Source: Acidobacteriota bacterium
Lineage (GTDB): Bacteria > Acidobacteriota > Vicinamibacteria > Vicinamibacterales > UBA8438
Direction: 5' to 3'
NCBI GenBank assembly: GCA_011523845.1
Contig: WTFV01000265.1
Coordinates: 62,001-126,000, forward strand
DNA: 64,000 bases
This document shows, in pieces, positions 9,239-17,473 of the stretch; positions within the stretch are counted from its first letter, which is position 1, and each line of letters opens with the position of its first letter. Position numbers and translations under genes: made by a program. The notes under the pieces were generated by a model. The model was not told where the DNA came from and did not search any database. It worked only from the letters and a program-made list of their open reading frames with translations.

Positions 9239-9362
9239 CGACACGGTCAGAGCAGCCGTTCTGCCCCGAAACGGACGGTCTCCGGGCGGCGAACGAAACC
9301 GCCAGCGCCGCCGCTCCTGCTGCGATCAGAAATTCCGGGGTTGCATGTACCGCACCACAGAG

Positions 9363-9397
9363 GCCGGCGGCGCACGAGCGCCGGCCGGCTTGTTGTT
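9363..9397 (+). terminator. Possible terminator between the convergent operons
   Basis: A GC-rich stem (GCCGGCGGCGC with GCGCCGGCCGGC, one bulge) is followed by TTGTTGTT. It lies between the PrpD gene and the oppositely oriented ferredoxin oxidoreductase beta gene and could serve the plus strand. Confidence 0.5.
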
Positions 9398-9430
9398 ACA
9401 CGCGGCAGGGTCAAGCACCTGCGCGGCCGG

Positions 9431-10426
9431 TCATGCGTTGGCCATCTCCAGGCCGCTCTTGATCGGGGCGATGCCGGGGAGCTCCCACTCTTCCCACATC
9501 GTGTCGACCATGCCCTGGATGTAGTCGATGTCCTCGTCGATCAGGTGGGCGAAGCGCCCCTGCTTGACGAGGTAGTCGCGGACGGGGATGCGCCCCTTCT
9601 TGTGCGGGTCGTAGGTGTACTTGACCTTGCCGTCCAGGATCTCGTAGAGCGGGAAGATGCCCGAACGGATGCCCAGCTCGCCCAGCTCGCGCGAATAGCC
9701 GGGGTGGAAGTCCCAGCCCTTCGGGCAGGGGTCGAACGTGTGGATGAAGGTCGGCCCGCCGGTGTTCAGCGCCTTGCGGGTCTTGTTCATGAAGTCCAGC
9801 GCGGGGAAGGTCGCGCTGGCGGTGGCGACGTAGCGACAGGTCGGATGGCCCACCGCGAGCATCGGCGCCACGTTCTTCTTCCAGCGGGCCTGCATGATCC
9901 GGCGGACGCTGCCGGGCGGCGTGAACGTCGTCTGCGCGCCGTAGGTCGTGAGGCCCGTGGCCTGGATGTCCGTGTTGGCGGCCGACTCGTTGTCGTAGAG
10001 GATGATCAGGAGATCGTAGTCGGTCTGCAGCGCGCCGGAAACCCCCGACAGGCCCATGTCGGCCCCGCCGAGGTCGCCGCTGAAGTTGATGACGTTGATC
10101 TTCTCCTTGGGGATCTTCCCCTTGCGCATCAGGGCCCGCAGGCCCGCGGCCATGCCGACCGCCGACGATCCGCCCGCTCCGAGCTGCGTGTGCATCCACG
10201 GGATGATCCACGGGGTCGTCTGGTAGCTGGTGTTCGCCACGTACATGCATCCGGTCGCCCCGGTCGCGATGGTGCGGGGGCCGGACGCCTTGGCGAAGTC
10301 GCGCATGACCAGGGCCGACTCGCAACCCTGGCACGTGCGATGGCCCGAGGTGTAGAACTCCTCGAGCGGAGCGTCCTTGGCTTTCTTGATGTGCTCGTAA
10401 TCGATCACCGGCAGTTGCATTGCCAT
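9431..10426 (-). CDS. 2-oxoacid:ferredoxin oxidoreductase, beta subunit (TPP-binding)
   Basis: 331 residues. The thiamine-diphosphate motif begins GDLGGADMG at residue 117 and ends near DNESAAN, about 30 residues later. Cys32, Cys35 and Cys60 plus the Cys in DPCPKGW match the ligands of the proximal 4Fe-4S cluster in pyruvate:ferredoxin oxidoreductase beta subunits. With the alpha and gamma/delta genes upstream it forms a complete enzyme that decarboxylates a 2-oxoacid to acyl-CoA and reduces ferredoxin, in the cytoplasm. The pyruvate-type beta subunit is the closest match, but substrate specificity is inferred. An AAGGA ribosome site precedes the ATG. Last gene of the operon. Confidence 0.92.
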   Translation of the reverse strand: MAMQLPVIDYEHIKKAKDAPLEEFYTSGHRTCQGCESALVMRDFAKASGPRTIATGATGCMYVANTSYQTTPWIIPWMHTQLGAGGSSAVGMAAGLRALMRKGKIPKEKINVINFSGDLGGADMGLSGVSGALQTDYDLLIILYDNESAANTDIQATGLTTYGAQTTFTPPGSVRRIMQARWKKNVAPMLAVGHPTCRYVATASATFPALDFMNKTRKALNTGGPTFIHTFDPCPKGWDFHPGYSRELGELGIRSGIFPLYEILDGKVKYTYDPHKKGRIPVRDYLVKQGRFAHLIDEDIDYIQGMVDTMWEEWELPGIAPIKSGLEMANA

Positions 10427-10486
10427 GTCAGTTCATCCTTCCTCAAGCGTCCGCGGCCAGCCCGGCCTCTGCGCGCATGGTGAAGA

Positions 10487-11707
10487 TCATTCCCGCAGCC
10501 CGGTCCAGGTCACGAGCTCCTCCGGCATGTCCCCGCGTCCGGCGGCCAGCGTGGCCTCGTACATCTTGATGCACTCCTCGATCGAGATGTCCCGTCCCCC
10601 GAGGCCGCCCATGTAGTTGATCACGTTCGGGCGCTCGCGCAGCGGATACAGGCAGGAGCGGACCTCGTGCATGAGGATCCCGCCGTTGTCGGGCGACCCG
10701 TGGGCGAAGTCCCGATCGATGACGCCGACTCCCTTGAACCGCCCCAGGCACGCCCGGAGTTCTTCCGTAGGGAACGGCCGGAACCAGCGCAGGTTGACGT
10801 AGCCGACCTTGTGTCCCTGCTCCCGCATGCGCCGGCACGCCGTCTGGGTCGGCATCTTCACCGCGCCGATGCCGATCAGCACCGCCTCGGCGTCGTCCGT
10901 CATGAACTCGGAGAAATAGGGGTTGTCGTAGCGCTGGCCGAAGATCTCGTTGAACTCCTCGTAGGCCTGCTTGATGACCCCGCGCGCCCGGCGGGCCGCC
11001 TCCCAGTTCTGGCGCCGCAGCTCCATCACCCAGTCCTCGTTGACCTGCGGCGCGATGGAGACCGGCTTGTCCGGATGGAGCCTCCGCTCGCCGAGGTCGA
11101 ACGGCGGCAGGAAGCGCTTGACCGACTCCTCGGTCGGCACCTGCACCATGTGCTGGGAGTGGGTCAGGAACGCGCCGTCCATGGCCAGGGCCATCGGCAT
11201 GCGCACGGTCTTGTCCTCGGCGACGCGGTAGCCGATGAACACGTGCTCGAGCGCTTCCTGCGCGGTGCTCGCCCAGCACATCAGCCAACCCATGTCCCGC
11301 AGCGACATGGCGTCGTTGTGCTCGACCCCGAACGCGCCCGGATCGTCGAGCGCGCGATTGCCGACCAGAAAGAGCGGCGGGAGTCGATCCGTGGCGGTGA
11401 CCACCAGCGCCTCGAATCCGTACATCCACCCCGTGCCGCTGCTGCCGGCGAATGCCCGCGCTCCGACGGAGGAGGCGTGCTTCACGATCTCGAACTGCGA
11501 ATGCTCGCTGTCGGCGATGATGTACTCGGCGTCGAGCTTGCCGTCCGCGATGAGCTTGGACAGCATGTCCATCACCTCGGTATACGGCCGGATCGGATAC
11601 GCCGCGATCACGTCGACGTCGGCCAGCTTGACCGCGTGCGAAACCGCCTGGCAGCCGGTGAGCAGCTCCTCGCGGTCCCAGATACTGACTTGTTCGGCGA
11701 CCGTCAC
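10487..11707 (-). CDS. 2-oxoacid:ferredoxin oxidoreductase, alpha subunit
   Basis: 406 residues with the N-terminal pyrimidine-binding domain (AAYPIRPYTEVMDMLSKLI), an EHSQFEIVKHASSVGARAF segment that contacts thiamine diphosphate, and a C-terminal transketolase-like domain. It starts at GTG with a near-perfect ribosome site (AAGGAGG, 5 nt upstream), suggesting high expression. It lies between the gamma/delta gene and the beta gene with short gaps (34 and 60 bp). It pairs with the beta subunit to bind TPP and the 2-oxoacid. Confidence 0.92.
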   Translation of the reverse strand: MTVAEQVSIWDREELLTGCQAVSHAVKLADVDVIAAYPIRPYTEVMDMLSKLIADGKLDAEYIIADSEHSQFEIVKHASSVGARAFAGSSGTGWMYGFEALVVTATDRLPPLFLVGNRALDDPGAFGVEHNDAMSLRDMGWLMCWASTAQEALEHVFIGYRVAEDKTVRMPMALAMDGAFLTHSQHMVQVPTEESVKRFLPPFDLGERRLHPDKPVSIAPQVNEDWVMELRRQNWEAARRARGVIKQAYEEFNEIFGQRYDNPYFSEFMTDDAEAVLIGIGAVKMPTQTACRRMREQGHKVGYVNLRWFRPFPTEELRACLGRFKGVGVIDRDFAHGSPDNGGILMHEVRSCLYPLRERPNVINYMGGLGGRDISIEECIKMYEATLAAGRGDMPEELVTWTGLRE

Positions 11708-11741
11708 GATCCCTCCTTACATGACCTTCATGACAACGGCT

Positions 11742-12896
11742 TCACGCCTTGGGCGGGACGGTTGTCCCTTCGCTGATCTCGGCTCCCGTGCTGCCGGTGA
11801 CATGCGCGTAGCGGATTCGCTTCGTGCCCTTCTTTCCCTCGGCCCACTGGATGTAGCCGGCGGGATCCTGCTTGTGGTGCTCCCAGGGGCTGTCGGTGTT
11901 CTCGAACTCCAGCTCGTCGACCATGACGATGCATTCCTTCACCGGACAGACCTCGGCGCACTTGTGACAGCCGGTGCAGACCTCGTAGTTGACGTCGTAC
12001 AGCTCGTCGTCGGTCGGATCGAAGCACTCGTCCGGACAGTCGGCCCAGCAGAGCGTGCACTTGATGCACAGGTCGAACCGCACGACCGGCCGTTCGGTCT
12101 TCGAGGTGCCGTGCTTGAACCCCTCGTTGCGGTTCTGGCCGCGCGGTCCGAGCTTGAATCCCCGCGGGACCGCCGGCACGACGACGCCGCCTTCCTCGAA
12201 CTCGTGCCACTTCGGCAGCACCGGGATCTCGTGCGGCCAGTCGATGCCCTCGCCGGCATTGACCACCTTGTTCTTCCGCAGCGTCGCTTCGTAGGCCTCG
12301 CGCGCGGCGCGCACGCGGTTCTCGTCCCCTGTCTTCTCGCGCAGGTACTCCTCCACCGCCTCGATGCCGATCACGTCGGGATCCACGGCGGCGATGGCCC
12401 CCAGGCACCGTTCGCGCGTCAGGTCGTCCCTGTCGACCCACAGCCCGGCCAGGCTCGCGTCCCCCTCCAGCCGCGCGAGGCGATAGGGGTAGTCCTTCTT
12501 GGCCATGAACCGGACCAGGTCGTCGTGCTCGCGCCGGGTGACCATGAGCAGGCAGCCCTTGTGGCCGACCTTCTCGTTGACCGGCCGGATGCCGTGCCAG
12601 CCCCAGGGCTCGACGCCCTTCGACATCGTGTCGTCGACCACCAGGGAGATGTCGGCCGCGTCGATGTCGAGCTTCGCCCCGCATTCGGCCTCGAGCTCTT
12701 CCTCGGACAGGTCGTGCGTGACGAACGCGAAGTACTTGCAGGGGATGCCGTTGCGTTCCGGAGCGTCGCTGTAGCGGCCGTTCGAGAAGGCGACCCTGCC
12801 CATCCGGCTGGCGATCATCACGATGTCGCCGCCTATGTACTTGCCGAGGTTCTTCTGGAAGATTCCCCGGTACTGGACCTCTACGCGCTTGATCAT
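11742..12896 (-). CDS. 2-oxoacid:ferredoxin oxidoreductase, fused gamma and delta subunits
   Basis: 384 residues. The N-terminal half is the gamma domain (MIKRVEVQYRGIFQKNLGKY, GDIVMIASRMGRVAFSNGRY), which binds the CoA side of the substrate. The C-terminal half is a bacterial ferredoxin-type delta domain with two 4Fe-4S motifs, CIKCTLCWADCP and CTGCHKCAEVCP. Gamma-delta fusion is common in this enzyme family. Electrons would pass from the beta-subunit cluster through these clusters to ferredoxin. First of the three enzyme genes, directly downstream of the SnoaL-like gene. Confidence 0.9.
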   Translation of the reverse strand: MIKRVEVQYRGIFQKNLGKYIGGDIVMIASRMGRVAFSNGRYSDAPERNGIPCKYFAFVTHDLSEEELEAECGAKLDIDAADISLVVDDTMSKGVEPWGWHGIRPVNEKVGHKGCLLMVTRREHDDLVRFMAKKDYPYRLARLEGDASLAGLWVDRDDLTRERCLGAIAAVDPDVIGIEAVEEYLREKTGDENRVRAAREAYEATLRKNKVVNAGEGIDWPHEIPVLPKWHEFEEGGVVVPAVPRGFKLGPRGQNRNEGFKHGTSKTERPVVRFDLCIKCTLCWADCPDECFDPTDDELYDVNYEVCTGCHKCAEVCPVKECIVMVDELEFENTDSPWEHHKQDPAGYIQWAEGKKGTKRIRYAHVTGSTGAEISEGTTVPPKA

Positions 12897-12948
12897 CGTG
12901 CCGCCTTTCCCGGGGCTTCCGGCGACCGGCGCCGCGGAAGCTCGGAGA

Positions 12949-13377
12949 TCACCGCAGTTTCGATTCGAGGTTGTGGGATCCGAGCGCCTTGTGAATCTCG
13001 AACATGCTCACGTTGCCGTAGTGCTCGACGATCTTCGCGTCGATGACCTTCCACAGGTGCGTTTCCGTCCACTTCACCGGCTTCCCGGTCGGGGGTATTC
13101 CCATGAACGGGCCCTGGTGGATGCCGCCGTCCGCCTCCACCGCCATGGCGACCCAATGCTCGTTCGAGATCTCCGCGATGACCTTGTACTTCACGCCGGA
13201 GAACGCCCTGCGCGCCGCCATCATCGCCTTCAACAGCCCGTCGCGGTCCGGCGTCTCCAGAATCGGCATGTGGTCGACCAGGTTCGGCGAGAGAATGGCT
13301 TCGGCCGCCTCGAGATTGCCGTTGCTCATGACCTCGCGAACCAGCCGTCGAACGGCATCCCTGTTCTGTGCGCTCAT
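12949..13377 (-). CDS. SnoaL-like ester cyclase / NTF2-fold protein
   Basis: 142 residues from an ATG whose product begins MSAQNRDAVRRLVREVMS. The pattern is that of the SnoaL-like polyketide cyclase/NTF2 superfamily: AEAILSPNLVDHMPI, then FMGIPPTGKPVKWTETHLWK, the conserved G-IPPTGK-v hallmark of 'ester cyclase' proteins. The reading frame is open further upstream, but the extension is Arg/Pro-rich with no family features. Its place between a dicarboxylate carrier and a ferredoxin oxidoreductase suggests a small-molecule isomerase or hydrolase role in the same pathway; the substrate is unknown. Confidence 0.8.
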   Translation of the reverse strand: MSAQNRDAVRRLVREVMSNGNLEAAEAILSPNLVDHMPILETPDRDGLLKAMMAARRAFSGVKYKVIAEISNEHWVAMAVEADGGIHQGPFMGIPPTGKPVKWTETHLWKVIDAKIVEHYGNVSMFEIHKALGSHNLESKLR

Positions 13378-13574
13378 GGGTACATCCCCGGAGCCCGGAC
13401 GGGTCAACCCTGGGGCAACCATATCCGCACGCCGTCCGGCCGTCAAGCGCGCGGGCGCCCCGGGGCGCGTCGCGGCGAAGCTTGCGGCCGGCCCCGTTTC
13501 CGTGTCGCCGGCGCCGCCTCGCGAACCCGTTGACCGGCGCGCGGCGCCCGCAGGCGCTTCCACCACGGACCGCC

Positions 13575-13662
13575 GGGGCGGACCCGCGCCCGGCCGAAGA
13601 TCGCGGAACAAGCGGATCGACTGGAGCGCGACACGGAGGCGGTCGGGCCGTCGTGGGCGTAG
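13575..13662 (+). pseudogene. Decayed 3' end of an MmgE/PrpD gene
   Basis: This stretch, on the opposite strand to its neighbours, matches the last 90 nt of the PrpD gene at 9101-9190 with about 13 mismatches and one 2-nt deletion. The aligned part of the intact gene encodes GADPRLAEAIAEWADG and the final WASPG residues. The reading frame is lost. It lies in the gap between the SnoaL-like gene and the MatC-like gene. The upstream 60 nt may also be related but too weakly to claim. Confidence 0.65.
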
Positions 13663-13665
13663 CCC

Positions 13666-14907
13666 CTATCCGAACAGAATCCAGCACAGCGCCGCGCCGA
13701 CCAGGGACATCGAGAGCCCCCACGCGAGGAGCGCGTTGAACAGCGCGCGGGTGTTGGTGCCCGGAGGCGCAGCGGCCAGGTACAGGGCGCCCACGGTGGA
13801 GAGCGCCGAGAGATCGACGAGCCCGCCGCCCACGGTGATCGACCACGCGAGGTGAGCGTGTTCGACGGCGCCGATCTGCTGCGCGAGGTCCGGCACCATG
13901 GGCAGGAACGCCGGCATCACCACGCCGGACGTGCTGCTGTACACCGATATCAGGCCGGTCCCGAACGCCATCATCGGCACGATCGTTTCCGAGGTGGAAA
14001 TGCCGGCCAGCCCGCTCGTGAACAGGTCCATGCCCTGGGTCCGCTGCATTATCGAGATCAGCACCGTCACCCCGGTGACCATCAGGATGACGCCCCAGGG
14101 CATCCGCCGAATCGCCTTCTGCTCGTCGACGCTCCCGAGAAGGGTGAGCAGCGCGGCGACGAGGACCGCCGTCAGACCCACGTGCGCATCGAAGCCGACG
14201 ACCGCGACGATCAGCGCCGCAATGCCGGCGAGGGTCAGCCAGTGCCTGTGCTCGAAGTGCTCGACGTCCGGCTCCGCGGATCCGGCGTCTCCGGCGTGTC
14301 TGCGAAAGAGCTTCAGGCCGCCGAGCAGGACGAAGCCGCCGAGGCCCACGATCGAGTGCGCCAGCACGTTGTATCCGTAGGTCTGCCACTCGAGGCCGTC
14401 GAGGCCGATGCGCGCCATCACGTCGTTGGCGACGACGCCGCCGGGCGCGAACGGCGACAGCGTGCCCGCCAGCGCGCCGTTGCCGGTCATGATCGCCATC
14501 AGCAGCGGCGGTATGCCCGCCCGCCCCGCGACGGCCATGGCGGGCGCCGCCAGCAGGGCGCTGGCCGGTGTGCCGCCGGGACCGATCGTGGACACGACCA
14601 CGCCCACCGCGAAGAACATGACGGGCAACAGCCCCGCGTTCCCGCGGCAGAGCCGGACGGCCCGGCCGGTCAATCTCGACAGCGTGCCGTTGGTGTCGGC
14701 CATGCTGAACAGCAACGTCACGCCGACGAGCGTGACCAGCAGCGGCACGGGAAAGCCCGACAGGACGGTATTGACCGACATGCCGCCCAGGTACACCCCC
14801 ACCAGCCAGGCCATGGCCAGCGACAGGATGCCGACGTTGATCCTGGTGAGGACGCTCAGCGCGACGGCCAGGACGAGCGCCCCGACCGAGACCCACGCGA
14901 GCATCAT
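13666..14907 (-). CDS. MatC-like dicarboxylate/malonate carrier
   Basis: 413 residues with about eleven membrane segments. The N-terminal part (GVYLGGMSVNTVLSGFPVPL, LVGVTLLFSMADTNGTL) matches the MatC N-terminal domain of dicarboxylate carriers in the ion-transporter superfamily. GPGGTPASALLAAP and GVVMPAFLPMVPDL resemble the two half-site motifs of such secondary carriers. The ATG overlaps the stop of the upstream PrpD gene by 4 nt (ATGA), so the carrier is co-translated with the enzyme that probably uses the imported acid. Malonate is the best-known MatC substrate; here it is only a suggestion. Confidence 0.82.
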   Translation of the reverse strand: MMLAWVSVGALVLAVALSVLTRINVGILSLAMAWLVGVYLGGMSVNTVLSGFPVPLLVTLVGVTLLFSMADTNGTLSRLTGRAVRLCRGNAGLLPVMFFAVGVVVSTIGPGGTPASALLAAPAMAVAGRAGIPPLLMAIMTGNGALAGTLSPFAPGGVVANDVMARIGLDGLEWQTYGYNVLAHSIVGLGGFVLLGGLKLFRRHAGDAGSAEPDVEHFEHRHWLTLAGIAALIVAVVGFDAHVGLTAVLVAALLTLLGSVDEQKAIRRMPWGVILMVTGVTVLISIMQRTQGMDLFTSGLAGISTSETIVPMMAFGTGLISVYSSTSGVVMPAFLPMVPDLAQQIGAVEHAHLAWSITVGGGLVDLSALSTVGALYLAAAPPGTNTRALFNALLAWGLSMSLVGAALCWILFG

Positions 14908-16328
14908 GGCGCCACAGCCGCGGGGGCTGCGCTCAGGACGCGGGAAAGCAGGCTCACGTCGGACAGGTCCTCCAGCGCCTCGACCAGGCCGACGGTTTCG
15001 TCGATCGCCGGCGGCGGCAGCACGAGCGATGCGCAGTCGCCGAACTTCTCGAGGAGCTCCTCGCGGGTGAACGGCAGGTCCGGCCCGCCCCGATAGCGTT
15101 CGTCCGCCTCCTCGACGAGCGTGCGGCCGTCGTCGAGGTCCACCTCGACGGTGCTGCGGATCTTCTCCCAGCCCTGCGCCTCGATCTCCGGGTCGAGCAC
15201 GCGCTCCACCTTCCGCATCATCGCCTGCACCGGCGCGCTCCGGACGAACTCGTCGTTGAACTCGCGAATGCCCGCCTTGCGCCGCAGCGCGATGGCGCCC
15301 ACCATGAACGCGGGACAGAACTTCGCCTCGAGCGCGTTGGTCGCGATGGGGTACCGCAGCGGATTGAGGATGTTGGACCCGGCGCGCACGCGAATCCGCG
15401 CGATGCGCTCCGGCCGCACGTCATGCGCGATCACCAGTCGCCGCATGGCGTCCATCGTCGGATGCCCGAGCACGCCGCACGGGTACGGCTTGATCGACAC
15501 GCCGGGCCACACGATCGCGTGCGGGTCGCCGAGCTTGCCGACGATACGGTCGGCATCGAAGCCTTCGCCGTGGCTGAAGGCCTGGAAGAAGCCCCACGGC
15601 GGATCGAGGGCATCCCGGCCTCCCGTGAAGCCCCGCGCGGCAAGCTCGGCCGCGACCACACCGTTCTGCGCCGCCCGGCCCACGTGCAGCGGCTTGGTCA
15701 TCGACCCGAAGTTCACGCGTATGCCGGAGGCCGAGCTCGCCCCGATGGCGAGCGCGTGCGCGATGCGGGCGCCGTCGAGACCCAGCAGCTTCGCCGCGGC
15801 GACCGCCGCGCCGAACGTGCCGACGGTGCCGGACGAGTGGAAGCCCTTCCGGTAGTGACCGGGGCTGATGGCCTCGGCGATCTTGCACTCGACCTCGAAA
15901 CCGGTGAGAAACGCCTCGAGGAACGCCTTGCCGGACGCCTGCTGCCGCTCGCCGACGGCCAGGGCGGCGACCATCGGCGGCACGGTCGGGTGCGTCAGCA
16001 ATCCGAAGATCCGGTCGGCGCTGGTCGCCAGTTGGGTGTCGTCCCAGTCCAGCGCGTGGCCGCTCGTCCCGTTGAGCAGCGCCGCCGAGGACGCGCCGCT
16101 GCGGAACGGCTCGGGACCGAACGCGGTGGACTCCGGCTTCGCGTCGACCGTCTGCACCCAGCCGCGCAGGATGCGGCCGGCGTCCTGCGTCGATCCGGCC
16201 AGCATGACGCCGAGTCCGTCGAGGACGCAGCGCTTCGCGATCCGGACCGCCTCTGTCGGAAAATCCTGCCAGCGGGCCCGGCCGACGAAGTCCACGACCG
16301 CGCTCGTGGCGCGCTGCTGGTCGCTCAC
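14904..16328 (-). CDS. MmgE/PrpD family protein (second copy)
   Basis: 474 residues from a GTG with ribosome site GGGGAG; the frame is open upstream but without family features. Characteristic segments are NGTSGHALDWDDT, KGFHSSGTVGTFGAAVAAA, VNFGSMTKPLHVGRAAQNG and VSIKPYPCGVLGHP. It is only distantly similar to the PrpD protein at 7817-9199, so the two probably act on different acids. First gene of the minus-strand operon that continues through the MatC-like carrier, SnoaL-like protein and 2-oxoacid:ferredoxin oxidoreductase. Confidence 0.9.
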   Translation of the reverse strand: MSDQQRATSAVVDFVGRARWQDFPTEAVRIAKRCVLDGLGVMLAGSTQDAGRILRGWVQTVDAKPESTAFGPEPFRSGASSAALLNGTSGHALDWDDTQLATSADRIFGLLTHPTVPPMVAALAVGERQQASGKAFLEAFLTGFEVECKIAEAISPGHYRKGFHSSGTVGTFGAAVAAAKLLGLDGARIAHALAIGASSASGIRVNFGSMTKPLHVGRAAQNGVVAAELAARGFTGGRDALDPPWGFFQAFSHGEGFDADRIVGKLGDPHAIVWPGVSIKPYPCGVLGHPTMDAMRRLVIAHDVRPERIARIRVRAGSNILNPLRYPIATNALEAKFCPAFMVGAIALRRKAGIREFNDEFVRSAPVQAMMRKVERVLDPEIEAQGWEKIRSTVEVDLDDGRTLVEEADERYRGGPDLPFTREELLEKFGDCASLVLPPPAIDETVGLVEALEDLSDVSLLSRVLSAAPAAVAP

Positions 16329-16415
16329 GTTGCTCCCCGCCTGCTCTCCTGTTCTCCTGCCGATCCTATACACGGCCGCGACGATCCGCCACGCGGGCCC
16401 TCCCGGAGAGAGGGT

Positions 16416-16421
16416 TATGCT
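16416..16421 (+). promoter_or_regulatory. -10 box of the antitoxin gene (leaderless)
   Basis: TATGCT lies 6 nt before the ATG at 16428, so transcription would begin at or next to the start codon. No convincing -35 element is visible. Confidence 0.4.
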
Positions 16422-16427
16422 GCCGGT

Positions 16428-16664
16428 ATGAAGACAGCAGTCTCCATTCCGGACCAGACCTTCGAGCAAGCGGAACGGCTGGCGAAACGGGACGGGCGGT
16501 CGCGAAGCGAGGTTTACAGCGCCGCGCTGCGCGAGTACGTGGCGCGCCACGCACCGGACGAAATCACGAGCGCGATGAACCGGGTGTGCGACGAGGTGGG
16601 CGCCGAACCGGACGCATTCGTCGCGCTCGCGGGAAGCCGTGTCCTGGAGCGCAGCGAGTGGTGA
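16428..16664 (+). CDS. MazE-like ribbon-helix-helix antitoxin
   Basis: 78 residues. The N terminus MKTAVSIPDQTFEQAERLAK followed by GRSRSEVYSAALREYVARH is a ribbon-helix-helix DNA-binding domain as in MazE/CopG-type antitoxins that pair with MazF/PemK toxins. The C-terminal tail (after about residue 45) would wrap the toxin. The stop overlaps the start of the toxin remnant, as in an intact toxin-antitoxin operon. Since the toxin is broken, this antitoxin is an orphan and may now act only as a repressor or to neutralise related toxins. Confidence 0.8.
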   Translation: MKTAVSIPDQTFEQAERLAKRDGRSRSEVYSAALREYVARHAPDEITSAMNRVCDEVGAEPDAFVALAGSRVLERSEW

Positions 16665-16717
16665 TCTCGCAAGGAGAGGTATGGTGGGCCGACGTGCCGG
16701 CGCCGGTGGGATCGGCG
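16658..16717 (+). pseudogene. Truncated MazF/PemK toxin
   Basis: The first 20 codons (VVISQGEVWWADVPAPVGSA) are the unmistakable beginning of a MazF/PemK-type endoribonuclease, starting at GTG overlapping the antitoxin stop. After VGSA the homology ends abruptly and the sequence passes into the region of an oppositely oriented small gene. More than 80 residues including the catalytic part are missing. Confidence 0.75.
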
Positions 16718-16782
16718 CTCACGGTCACCCTCAGCGGTCCGGGCGTAGGACGGCCGACCGAGGTGGTCTCGTGGCCGGTGCT

Positions 16783-16986
16783 CTACTGCGCCTTGGGCTG
16801 TTGCGACAGCACCGCTGTCGTCAGTGCCCGGACGTCGGCCCGGATTTCCGCGCGTTCCGCGCGCATGTCTGCTCGCACGTCTGCGATCAAGCGAGATACG
16901 ACCGAGATCACGGAGATCGCGGCGCCGGCGACCGACAGGATCACCGTTACTCCGGTGCCGATCGTCCACAGCGTATTGCTGTCCAT
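16783..16986 (-). CDS. Small membrane protein with coiled-coil tail
   Basis: 67 residues: MDSNTLWTIGTGVTVILSVA enters a single membrane helix (about 7-30), followed by a heptad-like, charged tail with RADMRAERAEIRADVRAL. No enzymatic motif. Similar one-helix plus coiled-coil proteins are common in genomes of this type and are of unknown function. It lies where the toxin gene has been destroyed and just downstream of a dispersed repeat, so it may have arrived with the rearrangement. Confidence 0.6.
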   Translation of the reverse strand: MDSNTLWTIGTGVTVILSVAGAAISVISVVSRLIADVRADMRAERAEIRADVRALTTAVLSQQPKAQ

Positions 16987-17001
16987 CGCGGTTGCTCCAG
17001 T

Positions 17002-17112
17002 CTAGGAGTCTGCGCCGCAGGACGCAACGAAGCGAGTTCTGCGGCGCAGGCTCCTGGGGCGGTGGGGGATGGGGCCAAACGCGGAGCCTTGCGACGGGTT
17101 TGGCGGCGTTAG
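17002..17112 (+). repeat. Dispersed palindromic repeat, type B
   Basis: It begins CTAGGAGTCTGCGCCGCAGG and returns through GTTCTGCGGCGCAGGCTCCT, an almost perfect 20-bp inverted repeat. A second, weaker stem (CCAAACGC / GGGTTTGG) follows, and the element ends GGCGTTAG. It shares its first half with type A copies; the second half matches the copy at 51893 and the fragment at 17445. Confidence 0.85.
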
Positions 17113-17444
17113 CTCGACTCCTCTTTACCGACTCCTTGTCGAACTCCGATTCCCGCATCGGCACGCATCACGGCACGCAAGCCGCGGGCCAACTGTCTCT
17201 CATTCCCGGAATCCTGTTCGTACGGGCCGCGCCGGCCGCCCGCCACCGAGAGGGCACGAGGCGATGTACACGGAATGCGCGCACCCGCCGCGTCCAGCGC
17301 GTGGACGACAATGCGATCCTGGAGGCTGGCGTGTAAACGCCGACGCCGCCCAACAAGGAGCTGAGAGTCGATGAGGGGAAGGCTGCTCAGACGTTGCGCG
17401 GTCGTCCGCCGGGGGATTGTCTCGACACGCCGGCGCGGTCGGAG
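17113..17444. other. Intergenic region without a supported gene
   Basis: About 330 bp between a complete repeat and a repeat fragment. Frames are open on both strands because of the base composition, but none shows family features, a convincing start with a ribosome site, or a signal peptide. Confidence 0.5.
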
Positions 17445-17473
17445 GGAGCCTTGCGACGGGTTTGGCGGCGCTA
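17445..17473 (+). repeat. Fragment of type B repeat at the lipoprotein gene end
   Basis: The second half of the type B element (GGAGCCTTGCGACGGGTTTG and then GCGGCGCTA) recurs here, nearly identical to 17084-17112. Its terminal CTA is the reverse complement of the TAG stop of the lipoprotein gene on the minus strand. Confidence 0.75.

Noticed and set aside
17002..17112. Insertion sequence
   Set aside because: Only ~110 bp, no transposase frame; better described as a palindromic repeat element.
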